DNA of 64,000 nucleotides from Mesostigma viride (GCA_009746045.1 RPFO01001139.1:394050-458049); one strand, 5' to 3'; shown: positions 10,017 to 20,030, counted from the first letter of the stretch. Notes: a model not told the origin generated them from the letters alone. Program-made: numbers and translations.

Positions 10017-13000
10017 GTGCCCGCCATCTTGCACGATGTGCTCGAGCTTGCGGGCATCCCCCATGTCTGGCACCCTGCTGGTCCGCGCCGCCGTCTTCTC
10101 TCCGCCGATGAGATCGCCCGACTGCCGAGCTGGGAGCTGGGGTGGGACGCGGCGCCCGCCCACTACGGGCCGGCCCACTTGGTGGATGTCACTGCCAGCG
10201 GCCCCTCCTGCCCCATCTGCTTGGACCTGCCTCGCCCTGGTGACGGTCTCTGCCGCCTCCCTGCTTGCGGCCACGTCTTCCATCAAGCTTGCATCGCCAC
10301 GAGCTTGCACGCGACCTCCGCCACCTGCCCCCTTTGCCGGGCCGCGGTCCTTTCCCCCTTGCCTCCTGGCGTTCTCCCGCTGGGGCCCTCGCCCGTGTCC
10401 GTGCGCCGCCAGTCCCACGCGCCTGCCCCGACACCTGCCTCCCCTGTGCGTGGTCGTGGGTCGCGCGCCGGCTTGGCTGCCTCCTCCAGCGCCCCCCTCC
10501 CGGCCGTGGGGGCCGTCCCCGCGCCGGTCTTGTCCTCGGCTGCCACGAGCCCTGCTGACCGCCCGGCGGCCGGCCCCGCCCTGGGTTCCGCTGCAGCTGT
10601 AGTTCCTCTGGCTGAGGGTGCTCCCGACCCCTCCCCCTCTCGACCCGGGCCGGCCCAACCGGGTGGGCGCACCCCCTCAGATGGCTTCCATTATTGCCAA
10701 GTCGATGGTCCCCTTGGTGACCCGTGTGGCGCGCGCCTGCCCAACCGGAATTCGTTGCTGGTGCACATTCGGGCTTCCCACCCCCACATCACGGAGGCCG
10801 CCATGCGCGCCATGGACTGCTACCGCTGCCCGGCAGCCCATTGCCAGCGGATTTTTTCGATCCACGGGCGGTACCAGCATGAGCGGCAGTGCCGCCGCCA
10901 AACCCCCCAGAACGGCCTGCCCGGCGGCCCGGCGGCCGCACCGGCCTCCCGGTCCGGGGCGGCCCCTCGGTCGGCCCCTGCCCCTCCACCGGCATCGCAG
11001 GGTACGAGCGATCCGGGGGACCTCTCGGCAGGCTGGGCATTCCTGGCCACGCTCCCTTTTGCCGCCTGTGCGCGCAACCCTTGCATGACGCTCCCGGACG
11101 TCCCTCACCGCGCCCGGAGCTTGTTTACGCGCTGCGCCCTGCTTTCCCTGGCCCGGATGCATAGTCACCCTCTCGACGAACTCGGCCACAAGCTGTTTCT
11201 CGTCACCCCCCGGCTCCTCTTAGCGCCGTTGGAGCGGGGCGTGCGTGGCGTACAGGGTGCGGTCATCGCTCGCTGCCGGCGGTTCCTCCTCGGGGATTGG
11301 GAAGGGCTGTGGGCGCTGCAGCCTCCGGCCTCCACCCGGGTGTCGGGGGCCGCCTCCTTTGCCCGGGTGGAAGCTGACGTCATGCGGTTGGTGAAGGTAG
11401 GTGAATTGAGCCGGGCCATGCAAAAGCTTGAACTGACCGCGTTGGCTCCCTCCACTCCCCCGACCCTGCAGGCTTTGCGCGACCTTCACCCCGACGAACC
11501 GGCCTTTGCGGTGCCCGCCCCGGCCACCCCCCCGCCCCCGCCTATTGTCCTGGACCTGGACATCTTCACGGCTGTGCTGAAGGATCTGCCGAACGCCTCC
11601 TCCACCGGCCCCTCAGGCTGGCGCTACGAGCACCTCTCCGTGATGGCGGGCCATGGCGGGGCGACCGCACTCTTTGAGGCTGCCGCCGACTTGGCCGCGG
11701 GGTCCCTGGCCCCCGCGGCGCGCCCTTGGCTGGCTGGGGCACGCCTCATTGCCCTCCTGAAAGACGACGTCCCCCCGCCTGCTGGCCGCGTTCGTCCCAT
11801 TGCTTGCGGCGAGGTCCTACGCAAGCTGGTGAGTAAGGTCATTTGTCGCCAAAAGGCCCCCGAGTTTCGCGCCTACTTCTGCCCCAACCGGAGTGATACT
11901 GAGGAGTCCGTCGCGGCCCAGCTTGGCGTCGCCACCAAAGGGGGCAGCGACATCATCGTGCACACAGTTCAGGCCTACCTCGAGACGCATCCGACCCATG
12001 TGGCGCTGAAGGTGGATTGCCACAATGCGTTCAATGCTGTCACCAAGGCTAGCATCTTTGAGGCCGTCGGCGAGGCGTTCCCTGACCTTCTTGCGTGGAC
12101 AGCAGCCTGCTACGGCGAACCCACTCAACTCTCCTTCCTCATGGAGGATGGGACGTTCGCCGACATCGCTTCCCGCACGGGAACCCAGCAAGGTGACCCC
12201 CTCGGCCCCTTTTACCTGTCTGCCCCGCTGCACAAGGCTCTCCAAGGTGTCCACGCTGCGCACCCGGATGTCGTGCTCCTCGCCTATATGGACGATATCC
12301 ATGCCCTTGGCCCGGCCGACGCTGTGGTTGCCGCCCTGGCTGCCCTTGAAGTGGCCATGGCGGCCATCAACCTTCGGCTCACCCTCCCCAAGTGTGCAGT
12401 CTTTTCGCCCCAGGGGGACTGCTCTGGCTTCCCCGCGGCTATCCCGGGGGCATTGGCGCGGGCGCGTGGTTTCTCGTGCCTGGGCGTCCCTGTGGGTGAC
12501 CCTGACTACGTCGAAGAGGAGCTCCGGGCCACCGTGGAACAGCGCACCCATGTCCTCGAGACTTGGGCGCGCCTCAAGGACCCCCAGACCAAAGGGCTCC
12601 TCCTGTGGTTTTGCGCCCACCCGCGGGTGGTTCACTGGCTCCGTGGCGCTCCCCCCCACTTGGTGCGGCTTGCCGCGGAAGGCCATGACGAGCGCATTCA
12701 GGCCGCCTTGCAGGTGCTCCTCCCCGGCCCTAGCCTGCCAGCTCACTCCATGCGCTTGGCCACCCTCCCCTGCCGCATGGGCGGGTGTGGGCTCACCCGC
12801 GCCGCCCGCCTCGCCCCCGCCGCCTTCCTTGGCTCTGTTGCTCAGGCCTGGGCGGAGATCCGCCGGTTGGTCCCCAGCGCCGTCAGCGCCATTCCCGACT
12901 TGGTCACCCCATCCCCCTTCCCCTTTGTGCAGGCTGTGCAGGATTCTTACCTCGGGATCCAGCAGGCTTGCGACCTCGTCCGCCCCGCTCAGGCCGTCCA

Positions 13001-13937
13001 CCGTCGCCTGCCCCGGGGCACGCCCGGCGTGTCCACTGTCGTCAGTCCTAGTGTCTTCCCTGCCTGCGTTCATGAAAAACAACAAAAGACCTACGCGGGT
13101 ATACTACACTGTGCCGACTGGATGGGTCTGCATGCGAGCTTGAACGATCAGGGGAAGGCTTGGCTTCACTCCGTTTCCCTTGAGGGGAGCGTGGGGTCCG
13201 CATTCCTGCGCGCCCTCCCCATGAGCCCTTTGTTCACACTGGTTCCGGCCCTTTACGCCATCGCTCTCCGCCACCAGCTCTTTGCCCCGCAACCTCTCAT
13301 CACGGCGGGTGCGTCCTGCGGCAGCTGCGGGCTTGCTCTGGATACTACTGGGACGCACTACATCGCGTGCATGGGTGGCCAGCAGAACCAGAACTGGTTC
13401 CTCTATCTCCATACCGCTCTCCTCCGGGTGGTGTGTGCCATGGTTCGGTCGGTCTTTCCCCACTCCACCATCAAGTGCGAGGACGCGGATGGGGCCGCCC
13501 TCTACTCACCCAACCACCGCCCCGACATTACCGTGCTTGACTACGACGGGCAGGGTTGCCACCTGCTCATCGATGTCTCCGTGGCTCGGCCGCTTTCCGG
13601 TCGCCACATCCTCCGGGCGGCTGTGGATGCCGGCGCTGCTGCCGCTGTGGCTGAGCGCGACAAGTTTGCCTCCTACGGCAATGTGGGGCCCCACCGGGTC
13701 ATCCCCTTTGTCCTTGAGGAGTTCGGGGCCATGGGCCCCAAGACAGCGGAGTTTTTCCACGAGTGCTGCCAGCGCCGTGAAGACCGCCTCGACCTCGAGG
13801 GTCAGACCGCCCCGTGGTCGGCCCGCACGTGGTCCTCGTATTGGCGGCAGCGCCTGTCACTCGCCCTCACTCGCACCGTGGCTGATGTGTTATTCCGCCG
13901 CACCCGGGCCGACTTTGTCGCGACCCATGCGGTCTAG
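10017..13937 (+). CDS. LINE polyprotein: RING-H2, zinc fingers, RT and REL endonuclease
   Basis: The 1306-codon frame is open from before 9975, so 10017 (GTG) is nominal. A RING-H2 finger lies at about residues 65-107 (CPIC, CGHVFHQAC, CPLC). C2H2-like fingers follow at about 222-292. The RT has RPIACGE (about 591), motif A KVDCHNAF (about 664), motif B GTQQGDPLGP (about 722) and the catalytic YMDD (about 756). A knuckle CGSCGLALDTTGTHYIAC lies at about 1100, and the REL nuclease at about 1167-1195 (RPDITVLDY then HLLIDVSVARP). All key residues are present, so the protein could be active. The RING-H2 finger suggests E3-ligase-like activity; this is inferred from the motif only. Confidence 0.9.
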   Translation: MPAILHDVLELAGIPHVWHPAGPRRRLLSADEIARLPSWELGWDAAPAHYGPAHLVDVTASGPSCPICLDLPRPGDGLCRLPACGHVFHQACIATSLHATSATCPLCRAAVLSPLPPGVLPLGPSPVSVRRQSHAPAPTPASPVRGRGSRAGLAASSSAPLPAVGAVPAPVLSSAATSPADRPAAGPALGSAAAVVPLAEGAPDPSPSRPGPAQPGGRTPSDGFHYCQVDGPLGDPCGARLPNRNSLLVHIRASHPHITEAAMRAMDCYRCPAAHCQRIFSIHGRYQHERQCRRQTPQNGLPGGPAAAPASRSGAAPRSAPAPPPASQGTSDPGDLSAGWAFLATLPFAACARNPCMTLPDVPHRARSLFTRCALLSLARMHSHPLDELGHKLFLVTPRLLLAPLERGVRGVQGAVIARCRRFLLGDWEGLWALQPPASTRVSGAASFARVEADVMRLVKVGELSRAMQKLELTALAPSTPPTLQALRDLHPDEPAFAVPAPATPPPPPIVLDLDIFTAVLKDLPNASSTGPSGWRYEHLSVMAGHGGATALFEAAADLAAGSLAPAARPWLAGARLIALLKDDVPPPAGRVRPIACGEVLRKLVSKVICRQKAPEFRAYFCPNRSDTEESVAAQLGVATKGGSDIIVHTVQAYLETHPTHVALKVDCHNAFNAVTKASIFEAVGEAFPDLLAWTAACYGEPTQLSFLMEDGTFADIASRTGTQQGDPLGPFYLSAPLHKALQGVHAAHPDVVLLAYMDDIHALGPADAVVAALAALEVAMAAINLRLTLPKCAVFSPQGDCSGFPAAIPGALARARGFSCLGVPVGDPDYVEEELRATVEQRTHVLETWARLKDPQTKGLLLWFCAHPRVVHWLRGAPPHLVRLAAEGHDERIQAALQVLLPGPSLPAHSMRLATLPCRMGGCGLTRAARLAPAAFLGSVAQAWAEIRRLVPSAVSAIPDLVTPSPFPFVQAVQDSYLGIQQACDLVRPAQAVHRRLPRGTPGVSTVVSPSVFPACVHEKQQKTYAGILHCADWMGLHASLNDQGKAWLHSVSLEGSVGSAFLRALPMSPLFTLVPALYAIALRHQLFAPQPLITAGASCGSCGLALDTTGTHYIACMGGQQNQNWFLYLHTALLRVVCAMVRSVFPHSTIKCEDADGAALYSPNHRPDITVLDYDGQGCHLLIDVSVARPLSGRHILRAAVDAGAAAAVAERDKFASYGNVGPHRVIPFVLEEFGAMGPKTAEFFHECCQRREDRLDLEGQTAPWSARTWSSYWRQRLSLALTRTVADVLFRRTRADFVATHAV

Positions 13938-14156
13938 ATCCCTTCCAGGCCTGCATGGTGGGCCGGCAGCGCTGTTGCTGCGTGTAGTTTTGTGATGTAT
14001 AGTTAGTTGTACCTTGTGCAGCTGGCGTGATCCTTGGATGTCTGTGTCAGATTACTATTAATTTCTTCAGGGTTATTCTCCCAGTTATCGGGTTTTCCCT
14101 TATGTTGCATGCCTATCTCACCTCCGTAATCTATCATTCTCAATGAATATATATAT

Positions 14157-14256
14157 GGCTTTGACATGGCTCTGTATATAGGTTTATAGCTGGGCGTTTG
14201 CTTTGGTTTGAGTGTTTTCACTCTGCTGTAAGTAATTATATTTTTATAATATATAT
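14157..14256 (+). repeat. 100-bp LINE 3'-tail insertion (copy-0 family)
   Basis: This is the last ~95 bases of the copy-0 family 3' UTR, about 90% identical to 1003-1097. It lies between ATATATGGCTT junctions (14151-14161 and 14251-14261). It is an extremely 5'-truncated insertion. Confidence 0.8.
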
Positions 14257-14314
14257 GGCTTATGTTGCATGCCTATCTCACCTCCGTAATCTATCATTCT
14301 CAATGAATATATAT
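14257..14314 (+). repeat. ~55-bp LINE 3'-tail insertion (copy-1 family)
   Basis: It repeats the last ~55 bases of the copy-1 3' UTR (14100-14156). It is flanked by the same ATATATGGCTT junction motif at 14251-14261 and 14309-14319. Confidence 0.8.
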
Positions 14315-15837
14315 GGCTTCCCCGCGGCTATCCCGGGGGCATTGGCGCGGGCGCGTGGTTTCTCGTGCCTGGGCGTCCCTGTGGGTGACCCTGACTACGT
14401 CGAAGAGGAGCTCCGGGCCACCGTGGAACAGCGCACCCATGTCCTCGAGACTTGGGCGCGCCTCAAGGACCCCCAGACCAAAGGGCTCCTCCTGTGGTTT
14501 TGCGCCCACCCGCGGGTGGTTCACTGGCTCCGTGGCGCTCCCCCCAACTTGGTGCGGCAGCCTTGCCGCGGAAGGCCATGACGAGCGCATTCAGGCCGCC
14601 TTGCAGGTGCTCCTCCCCGGCCCTAGCCTGCCAGCTCACTCCATGCGCTTGGCCACCCTCCCCTGCCGCATGGGCGGGTGTGGGCTCACCCGCGCCGCCC
14701 GCCTCGCCCCCGCCGCCTTCCTTGGCTCTGTTGCTCAGGCCTGGGCGGAGATCCGCCGGTTGGTCCCCACCGCCGTCAGCGCCATTCCCGACTTGGTCAC
14801 CCCATCCCCCTTCCCCTTTGTGCAGGCTGTGCAGGATTCTTACCTCGGGATCCAGCAGGCTTGCGACCTCGTCCGCCCCGCTCAGGCCGTCCACCGTCGC
14901 CTGCCCCGGGGCACGCCCAGCGTGTCCACTGTCGTCAGTCCTAGTGTCTTCCCTGCCTGCGTTCATGAAAAACAACAAAAGACCTACGCGGGTATACTAC
15001 ACTGTGCCGACTGGATGGGTCTGCATGCGAGCTTGAACGATCAGGGGAAGGCTTGGCTTCACTCCGTTTCCCTTGAGGGGAGCGTGGGGTCCGCATTCCT
15101 GCGCGCCCTCCCCATGAGCCCTTTGTTCACGCTGGTTCCGGGCGCCCTTTACGCCATCGCTCTCCGCCACCAGCTCTTTGCCCCGCAACCTCTCATCACG
15201 GCGGGTGCGTCCTGCGGCAGCTGCGGGCTTGCTCTGGATACTACTGGGACGCACTACATCGCGTGCATGGGTGGCCAGCAGAACCAGAACTGGTTCCTCT
15301 ATCTCCATACCGCTCTCCTCCGGGTGGTGTGTGCCATGGTTCGGTCGGTCTTTCCCCACTCCACCATCAAGTGCGAGGACGCGGATGGGGCCACCCTCTA
15401 CTCACCCAACCACCGCCCCGACATTACCGTGCTTGACTACGACGGGCAGGGTTGCCACCTGCTCATCGATGTCTCCGTGGCTCGATCGGCCGCTTTCCGG
15501 TCGCCACATCCTCCGGGCGGCTGTGGATGCCGGCGCTGCTGCCGCTGTGGCTGAGCGCGACAAGTTTGCCTCCTACGGCAATGTGGGGCCCCACCGGGTC
15601 ATCCCCTTTGTCCTTGAGGAGTTCGGGGCCATGGGCCCCAAGACAGCGGAGTTTTTCCACGAGTGCTGCCAGCGCCGTGAAGACCGCCTCGACCTCGAGG
15701 GTCAGACCGCCCCGTGGTCGGCCCGCACGTGGTCCTCGTATTGGCGGCAGCGCCTGTCACTCGCCCTCACTCGCACCGTGGCTGATGTGTTATTCCGCCG
15801 CACCCGGGCCGACTTTGTCGCGACCCACGCGGTCTAG
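14315..15837 (+). pseudogene. LINE RT C-terminus and REL endonuclease, frameshifted
   Basis: The frame is interrupted near 14564 and 15486 and resumes each time. The CCHC knuckle and both halves of the REL signature remain readable, but the RT catalytic motifs are absent because of 5' truncation. No autonomous function is possible. The stop at 15835-15837 corresponds to the copy-1 stop. Confidence 0.85.
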
Positions 15838-16057
15838 ATCCCTTCCAGGCCTGCATGGTGGGCCGGCAGCGCTGTTGCTGCGTGTAGTTTTGTGATGTAT
15901 AGTTAGTTGTACCTTGTGCAGCTGGCGTGATCCTTGGATGTCTGTGTCAGATTACTACTATTAATTTCTTCAGGGTTATTCTCCCAGTTATCGGGTTTTC
16001 CCTTATGTTGCATGCCTATCTCACCTCCGTAATCTATCATTCTCAATGAATATATAT
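14315..16057 (+). mobile_element. 5'-truncated REL-type LINE (copy 2)
   Basis: The sequence is nearly identical to 12427-14156 of copy 1. It starts in the RT C-terminal region and includes the knuckle, REL nuclease and 3' UTR. Relative to copy 1 it has short insertions: four bases near 14564, three near 15141, four near 15486 and three in the 3' UTR. The two four-base insertions break the frame. Few substitutions separate the copies, so the insertion is recent. Confidence 0.9.
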
Positions 16058-16406
16058 GGCTTCCGGTACGACGATGCTCCACACCATTTGGAAAATACGC
16101 AACGAGACAGTCTTCACACTAGGCGCCGAGTACACGAGAGGTAGCGTGGTTCGCCGGTTTATATCCTCCTGGAACCTGGCCATGCGTCGGTACTGGCTAC
16201 TGGCGACGGAGCAACACAAAGTATGGGACCCGGGCCCTAACAATGAATGTGGACATCATGTCCACAGCCCACTGGAAGTCTTCCATGCACTCATGGGGAT
16301 GAATAAGGTCTTTACACTCATGCCGGACGCCGATATATCATCAGTACAATGGCTACCATGCATGGTCGCAGGGCGCGCGTTATATGTGGGCACCCCAATT
16401 GCATGA
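16056..16406 (+). pseudogene. Possible C-terminal fragment of another LINE protein
   Basis: The 116-codon frame contains LHTIWKIRNETVF and a tryptophan-rich segment. This resembles the zf-RVT/RNase H tail of plant-type LINE proteins (IWK-RN-VF). It starts exactly at the LINE target site, so copy 2 and its predecessors probably inserted into this sequence. The assignment rests on a short motif and is weak. Confidence 0.4.
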
Positions 16407-16438
16407 GGCTCAACTAGGCGTTTGGCTATTTGTGGCAT

Positions 16439-16923
16439 TAATTAATTAATTGAACTCCTCGGCGTTTGGGAGTCACGGAGCACCGAGGTGCTTTTAATCC
16501 CTGTTGTGTGTGCACAACAGGAAGAAAGGGCAGAGACCCCTTTCTCCTTCATATGCCAGAGGCATGCCACAGCTGCAATCGGACACGGTAGACGATCCGG
16601 CAAGTTCTGTGGGTGCAATATGGCCCATGTGAGCATATCATAACAAGGAGCGTGGGCAAGTAGTCTGATCATAGCCAGGACATAGCATGGCTGTACAAGG
16701 ACTAAGCTAAGGCTGTGGCTGGTTGTGTACCGTGTGTTAGCGGTGCACGCGACTAGGTATGGTGGCACTGTCAGCTAGGCAAACATTCTAGGCTTGGCTG
16801 CCATGGCGGCAGTGACTACCAATGGATACAAGCTAGGGCTATTATACAAGCTATTCTAGCTCGCAGGGGGCGTCCACATCTTGCATGGTTGATCATCAGG
16901 TCCCCGCTCCTCCAGTACACCTA
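16439..16923 (-). repeat. Dispersed LINE-tail repeat R1, copy 2
   Basis: This is the fullest copy, ending at its plus-strand left side in ATTAATTAATT, the 3' tail in minus orientation. At the right it runs directly into the ORF1-like fragment, showing that R1 is the 3' portion of that LINE. It differs from copy 1 by scattered substitutions and small indels. Confidence 0.8.
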
Positions 16924-17420
16924 ATTGGGCTTGATCTGGGGGTCCTGCTTGTGGCCGAGGTATTCCGGCCACAGGTCGCGTCGCTGCTGCTGCTGGGCGG
17001 GGGTCAGGTCGTCGTCCAGCGTCCAGGTGAGGTCGTGCAACCACTTGGGATGAGAAAGGAACCGCTGCTTGTCCTCACGGGAGGGGAAGGTGAGCAGGAC
17101 TGGTGGGGGAGCCGCCTTGTACCCAGAGTGGGGAAGGCGGTGGCACCCACGCAGTTCATACCTCACCTACCAGGCCCATGAGGGTAAGGAGCTGGTCCTT
17201 GAGCTCGTCGGCGAGGGTGGTTGGCGTCTCACCTGGCTTCTGGGGGAAGCGACGCAGCACCATCCGGCAGTTGCGGCGAGCGCGGTCGGTGGCCTCCCGT
17301 TGTTGTGCCTGGCGAAGGTCTTCAAGCTCCTGGAGTTTTGTAGCGATGGCGTCAGTGGTTGAGGTGGTTGCTGTCCGCAGCAGGTCCGCATGGGAGAGGG
17401 GCGGGAGGTTTGTGGCATAC
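16924..17420 (-). pseudogene. LINE ORF1-like RNA-binding protein fragment
   Basis: Two minus-strand frames combine into a readable ORF1p-like protein. An N-terminal helix with QELEDLRQAQQRE is followed by NCRMVLRRFPQ, then PPPVLLTFPSREDKQRFLS and RRDLWPEYLGHKQ, leading into the VYWRSGDLMINH tail of R1. Coiled coil, RRM-like segment and C-terminal domain is the usual ORF1p order. A frame change near 17167 and the absence of upstream sequence make it a remnant. ORF1p chaperones retroelement RNA during transposition. Confidence 0.55.
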
Positions 17421-17783
17421 CTTGGTTAACTTAGCGGTTATATGGAAATAAATAAATAATTAATTAATTAATAGACACGTGACTGCGTCACGTGAGCATA
17501 AGTCCTAAGTGGGAGGGGAACATGGGATGGCCGAATGGATGGTGTAAGCTATCTAGGTCCTAGATACAGGGTTCTGGGCACCACGGCCCGAATTGCTATG
17601 AATGCCATACACGGTCATACGCGGAGCCCCCACAGATCGACTTGGGGGTGGTCTCCTTCATCACTACTTGCCATCTATTATCCTTGCGTACCATCTGCCT
17701 CCATATCACAGACAAACCAGGAGGCTGCATGCCCGGGTGTGATCCCGTCACGTCTAGTGTAGCACATGTCCATGCCGAGTCTA
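17421..17783. other. No gene seen
   Basis: The stretch contains a short ATTA-rich run (17450-17474), compatible with a retroelement tail, and otherwise anonymous sequence. Confidence 0.5.
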
Positions 17784-18179
17784 TCAAAAAAAAGTCCACG
17801 GGTGGCGGCCCTGCCGCGCGCGGCCTGGGGCACGCCAGGTGAGGACATAACGCCCAGGCTGGGCGGGCTTGGTGCCAGCTAGTCTATCTGATAAGTCTAC
17901 CTGATCTGTGCGGGCCAGGTGCCCGATGAGGCCCAGGCGCCTGAGCCTAAGAATGTGGGAAACATAGGGCAAATCAGCGTACGAATCCTCATTACTAATG
18001 TGCAAACCAAAGGGAATGTTAAGGGCCGTGCGCAGCATCTTGGTGACATTGCCGTCGAGTCGTTGCTCCAGCTCCTGCGTCAGTGTCCAGGTCTCGGCAC
18101 CGTAGAGTTGTGAGAGAGTAATGCCGAAGAACGCCATGGCTCTTGCAGGAATGTTGCCTTTATTACATAAAGCGAACAC
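17784..18179 (-). pseudogene. LINE ORF2 C-terminal fragment
   Basis: The 131-residue frame contains SQLYGAETWTLT, then LRLRRLGLIGHLART, the standard post-RT region of APE-type LINEs (Jockey/CR1/RTE-like). The upstream motif YGAETW duplicates the position where the RT fragment at 18707-19439 ends, so the two pieces overlap in the family alignment. They may come from two copies or be separated by the 18192-18696 insertion. Confidence 0.7.
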
Positions 18180-18181
18180 AG

Positions 18182-18706
18182 ACGTAAGTCACGTCAATTC
18201 CAAGACTGCACGCAGCACAGACGACAAGGTCGCAGTGCCAAGAGAACGTGCACGCAAGAGCTAGCGTCCCGGTGCTACCAAGTCACACATATAACTTGCT
18301 AGGGACGCGTCCAAGTATTCAGCTGCACTGTCACAGCTGAACTGTCAATCAATTGATCACACAGACTCTGGCACGCCTTTGGCGCGCAGATCTATCAATT
18401 GTCCATACGGCTAGTCCTGTGGACCTATCCGTACATTACTCAGCATCAATTGTCTCATAGGTCCTGGCGCGCTACAGCACGCTTACCTATCAATTGACCA
18501 TCAAGTCCTGTACAAGTCCTGTCAACGTCCTGCGGACTATCAAAGTGACACTTGTACATCCTGTGTCCGTACGCACCCACATTGGCGCGCCGGTCACTGT
18601 CGGCACAGCCTAGGAACGTCATAACTTTTACGTCCTGTAACCAAATGAGGCGTTCAAGGTGCCGTTGGAAAGAGCGTAACAATCTCTATCCATCTAACGT
18701 AAGTCA
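18182..18706. mobile_element. ~505-bp insertion flanked by 10-bp direct repeats
   Basis: ACGTAAGTCA occurs at 18182-18191 and 18697-18706, flanking a block that separates two pieces of a minus-strand LINE. A 10-bp duplication would fit a Mutator-like element, but no terminal inverted repeat is visible. The interior has several CAATTGAT/TCAATTG repeats. It has no ORF. The superfamily is undetermined. Confidence 0.5.
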
Positions 18707-19439
18707 GGATCGTCAGAATGACGACCTTGAAGAGGTCACGCTTGACAATCCGGGGTAGAGCGGGGTTGCTCCACCAGCGGCGGTGGTCATGGAGCTGCGC
18801 CCACGCCATGCCGATCAGTGTCGTCAGGTCGTCCTTGCAGTCGGGAAGCCAACTGCCGGCGAGCAGCTTGAAGCGGCCTGAAGTAGGGTAGTTGACCTCG
18901 GTGTCGTCTAAGAGGCGGAGTGTGGGCGGGGGCCCTGCCATGCCGAGGGCCAGGGCCTCCGTTTCGGGGCTGATTTCTAGACCAACCGCCCGAGCCTCGA
19001 GCGCAAGGCAGTCCAGCCAAAGTTGGGCAGACTCCGGCTTCTCGATGAGCGTGATGTCGTCGGCATAAATGAGGTCAGCTAGTAAATTCTGCTTGTTAGT
19101 CGGCCCCCCTTCCCCAAGCTCGTTCGTGATCGCTAGGCCAGGGGCACGGCCTGCAATGCTAGCAAAGCGAGCACGTGCCTGGCGCATAACATAATCCACT
19201 ACAGTAATAAACAGGTACGGCGACAGGACGCAACCCTGCCAGACGCCGGTCTGCAGTGGGCATGGCGGGGGAAAGCCGTGTTGAGTGCGCACGGAAGTGG
19301 TCGACCCCTCATACAGCGTGCGGATGACGGTAATCAGGGGAGTGGGGACGCGAGTGCGAGCAAGGACAGCCCATAGAGCGTCCCAGAGGACAGAATCAAA
19401 ACCCCGGAAATAAACAACACCCATCTCCCCGGCTCGCAC
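18707..19439 (-). pseudogene. LINE reverse transcriptase fragment
   Basis: The minus-strand frame carries RT motif A FRGFDSVLWDALW, motif B GVWQGCVLSPYLF and the catalytic LIYADDITLIE. Motif B has W where R is usual and motif A lacks the usual Lys/Ala, pointing to decay. The APE endonuclease and N-terminus are missing upstream of 19439. The frame ends at ILTILTY, where the inserted block begins. It is a typical Jockey/CR1-like RT and unrelated to the REL-type LINE at 8594. Confidence 0.8.
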
Positions 19440-19563
19440 CAGTCAGGTCGACACCGCCCTTGGTCCGGCCGGCCCCCAGCGGCTTGGCCAACCAGGGCGG
19501 CACATCCTGATCTGGCCTGGCCCCAAGGACATTCCTAGAAAGCTAGGTAAACCTGCCATGAAC

Positions 19564-20030
19564 TAAGTAAGTAAGTACTTGCGTGTCATGCACAAAGGCA
19601 TGCCACGGAGTCTATGCTAATCGCATTAGAAAAAATAATTACACAAAAGTTTAAACAAATATCGTCTGCATCATTCCCCAACCATTAAGCCATGAACTAC
19701 ATCCAGATGTTGCTGGCCAATCTAGTGGTCCCAGCTCAGTTTGAACACCGCATTCACTCCCTCTCTCTTCTTTGGACTGCTATGCAGAACAAGAAGAGGT
19801 GGCAGAAGATTGTCCAGGCTCACACGCCAGCCCCTGTGGGCAAGCCCCCTCCCCCCAAGCGGAAGGGGCGTTTTGCTGAGTAGTGTAGTTAGAATTTTCT
19901 AGACTAGATAGCTTAGAGTTAGGTTAGTTCGATTACGCGGCTTCGCCCACCTCCACCCATCCAGCAAGGAATATGTGCTAAATGATCTCCCAACGGAGTC
20001 ATGTTACAGTTTAATTTAAATTAATATAAT
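19564..20030 (+). repeat. Dispersed repeat R2, copy 1, with conserved protein tail
   Basis: The first part (19564-19690) is a direct repeat of 34574-34690. The second part (19773-20010) is an inverted repeat of 34730-34950. The second part encodes a conserved C-terminal tail, MQNKKRW then GKPPPPKRKGRF (19782-19883), with a nuclear-localisation-like PKRKGR. Because the two halves have different relative orientation in the two copies, one copy has suffered an inversion. Confidence 0.7.

Larger units (their letters stand above)
8594..14156 (+). mobile_element. Near full-length REL-type LINE with PHD and RING-H2 fingers (copy 1)
   Basis: The element runs from the end of the truncated monomer to an ATATAT tail. 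It encodes, in order, a PHD finger, an unassigned region, a RING-H2 finger, C2H2-like fingers, RT, a CCHC knuckle and a REL endonuclease, followed by a ~215-base 3' UTR without poly(A). The REL nuclease places it with R2-, NeSL-, CRE- or Utopia-like non-LTR elements, which are often target specific. GC content is much higher than in flanking DNA. Two frames (8731-10002 and 10017-13937) are separated only by a G9 tract and are probably one polyprotein. Confidence 0.9.
14151..16062 (+). repeat. Four ATATATGGCTT junctions from serial LINE insertion
   Basis: ATATATGGCTT occurs at 14151-14161, 14251-14261, 14309-14319 and 16052-16062, exactly at the boundaries of three successive insertions after copy 1. 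It behaves as a target-site duplication reused each time. The 5' ends overlap the motif by three to six bases of microhomology. Confidence 0.75.

Noticed and set aside
11817..13085. 422-codon minus ORF across the LINE RT
   Set aside because: Antisense shadow of the GC-rich LINE coding frame, which has all RT motifs.
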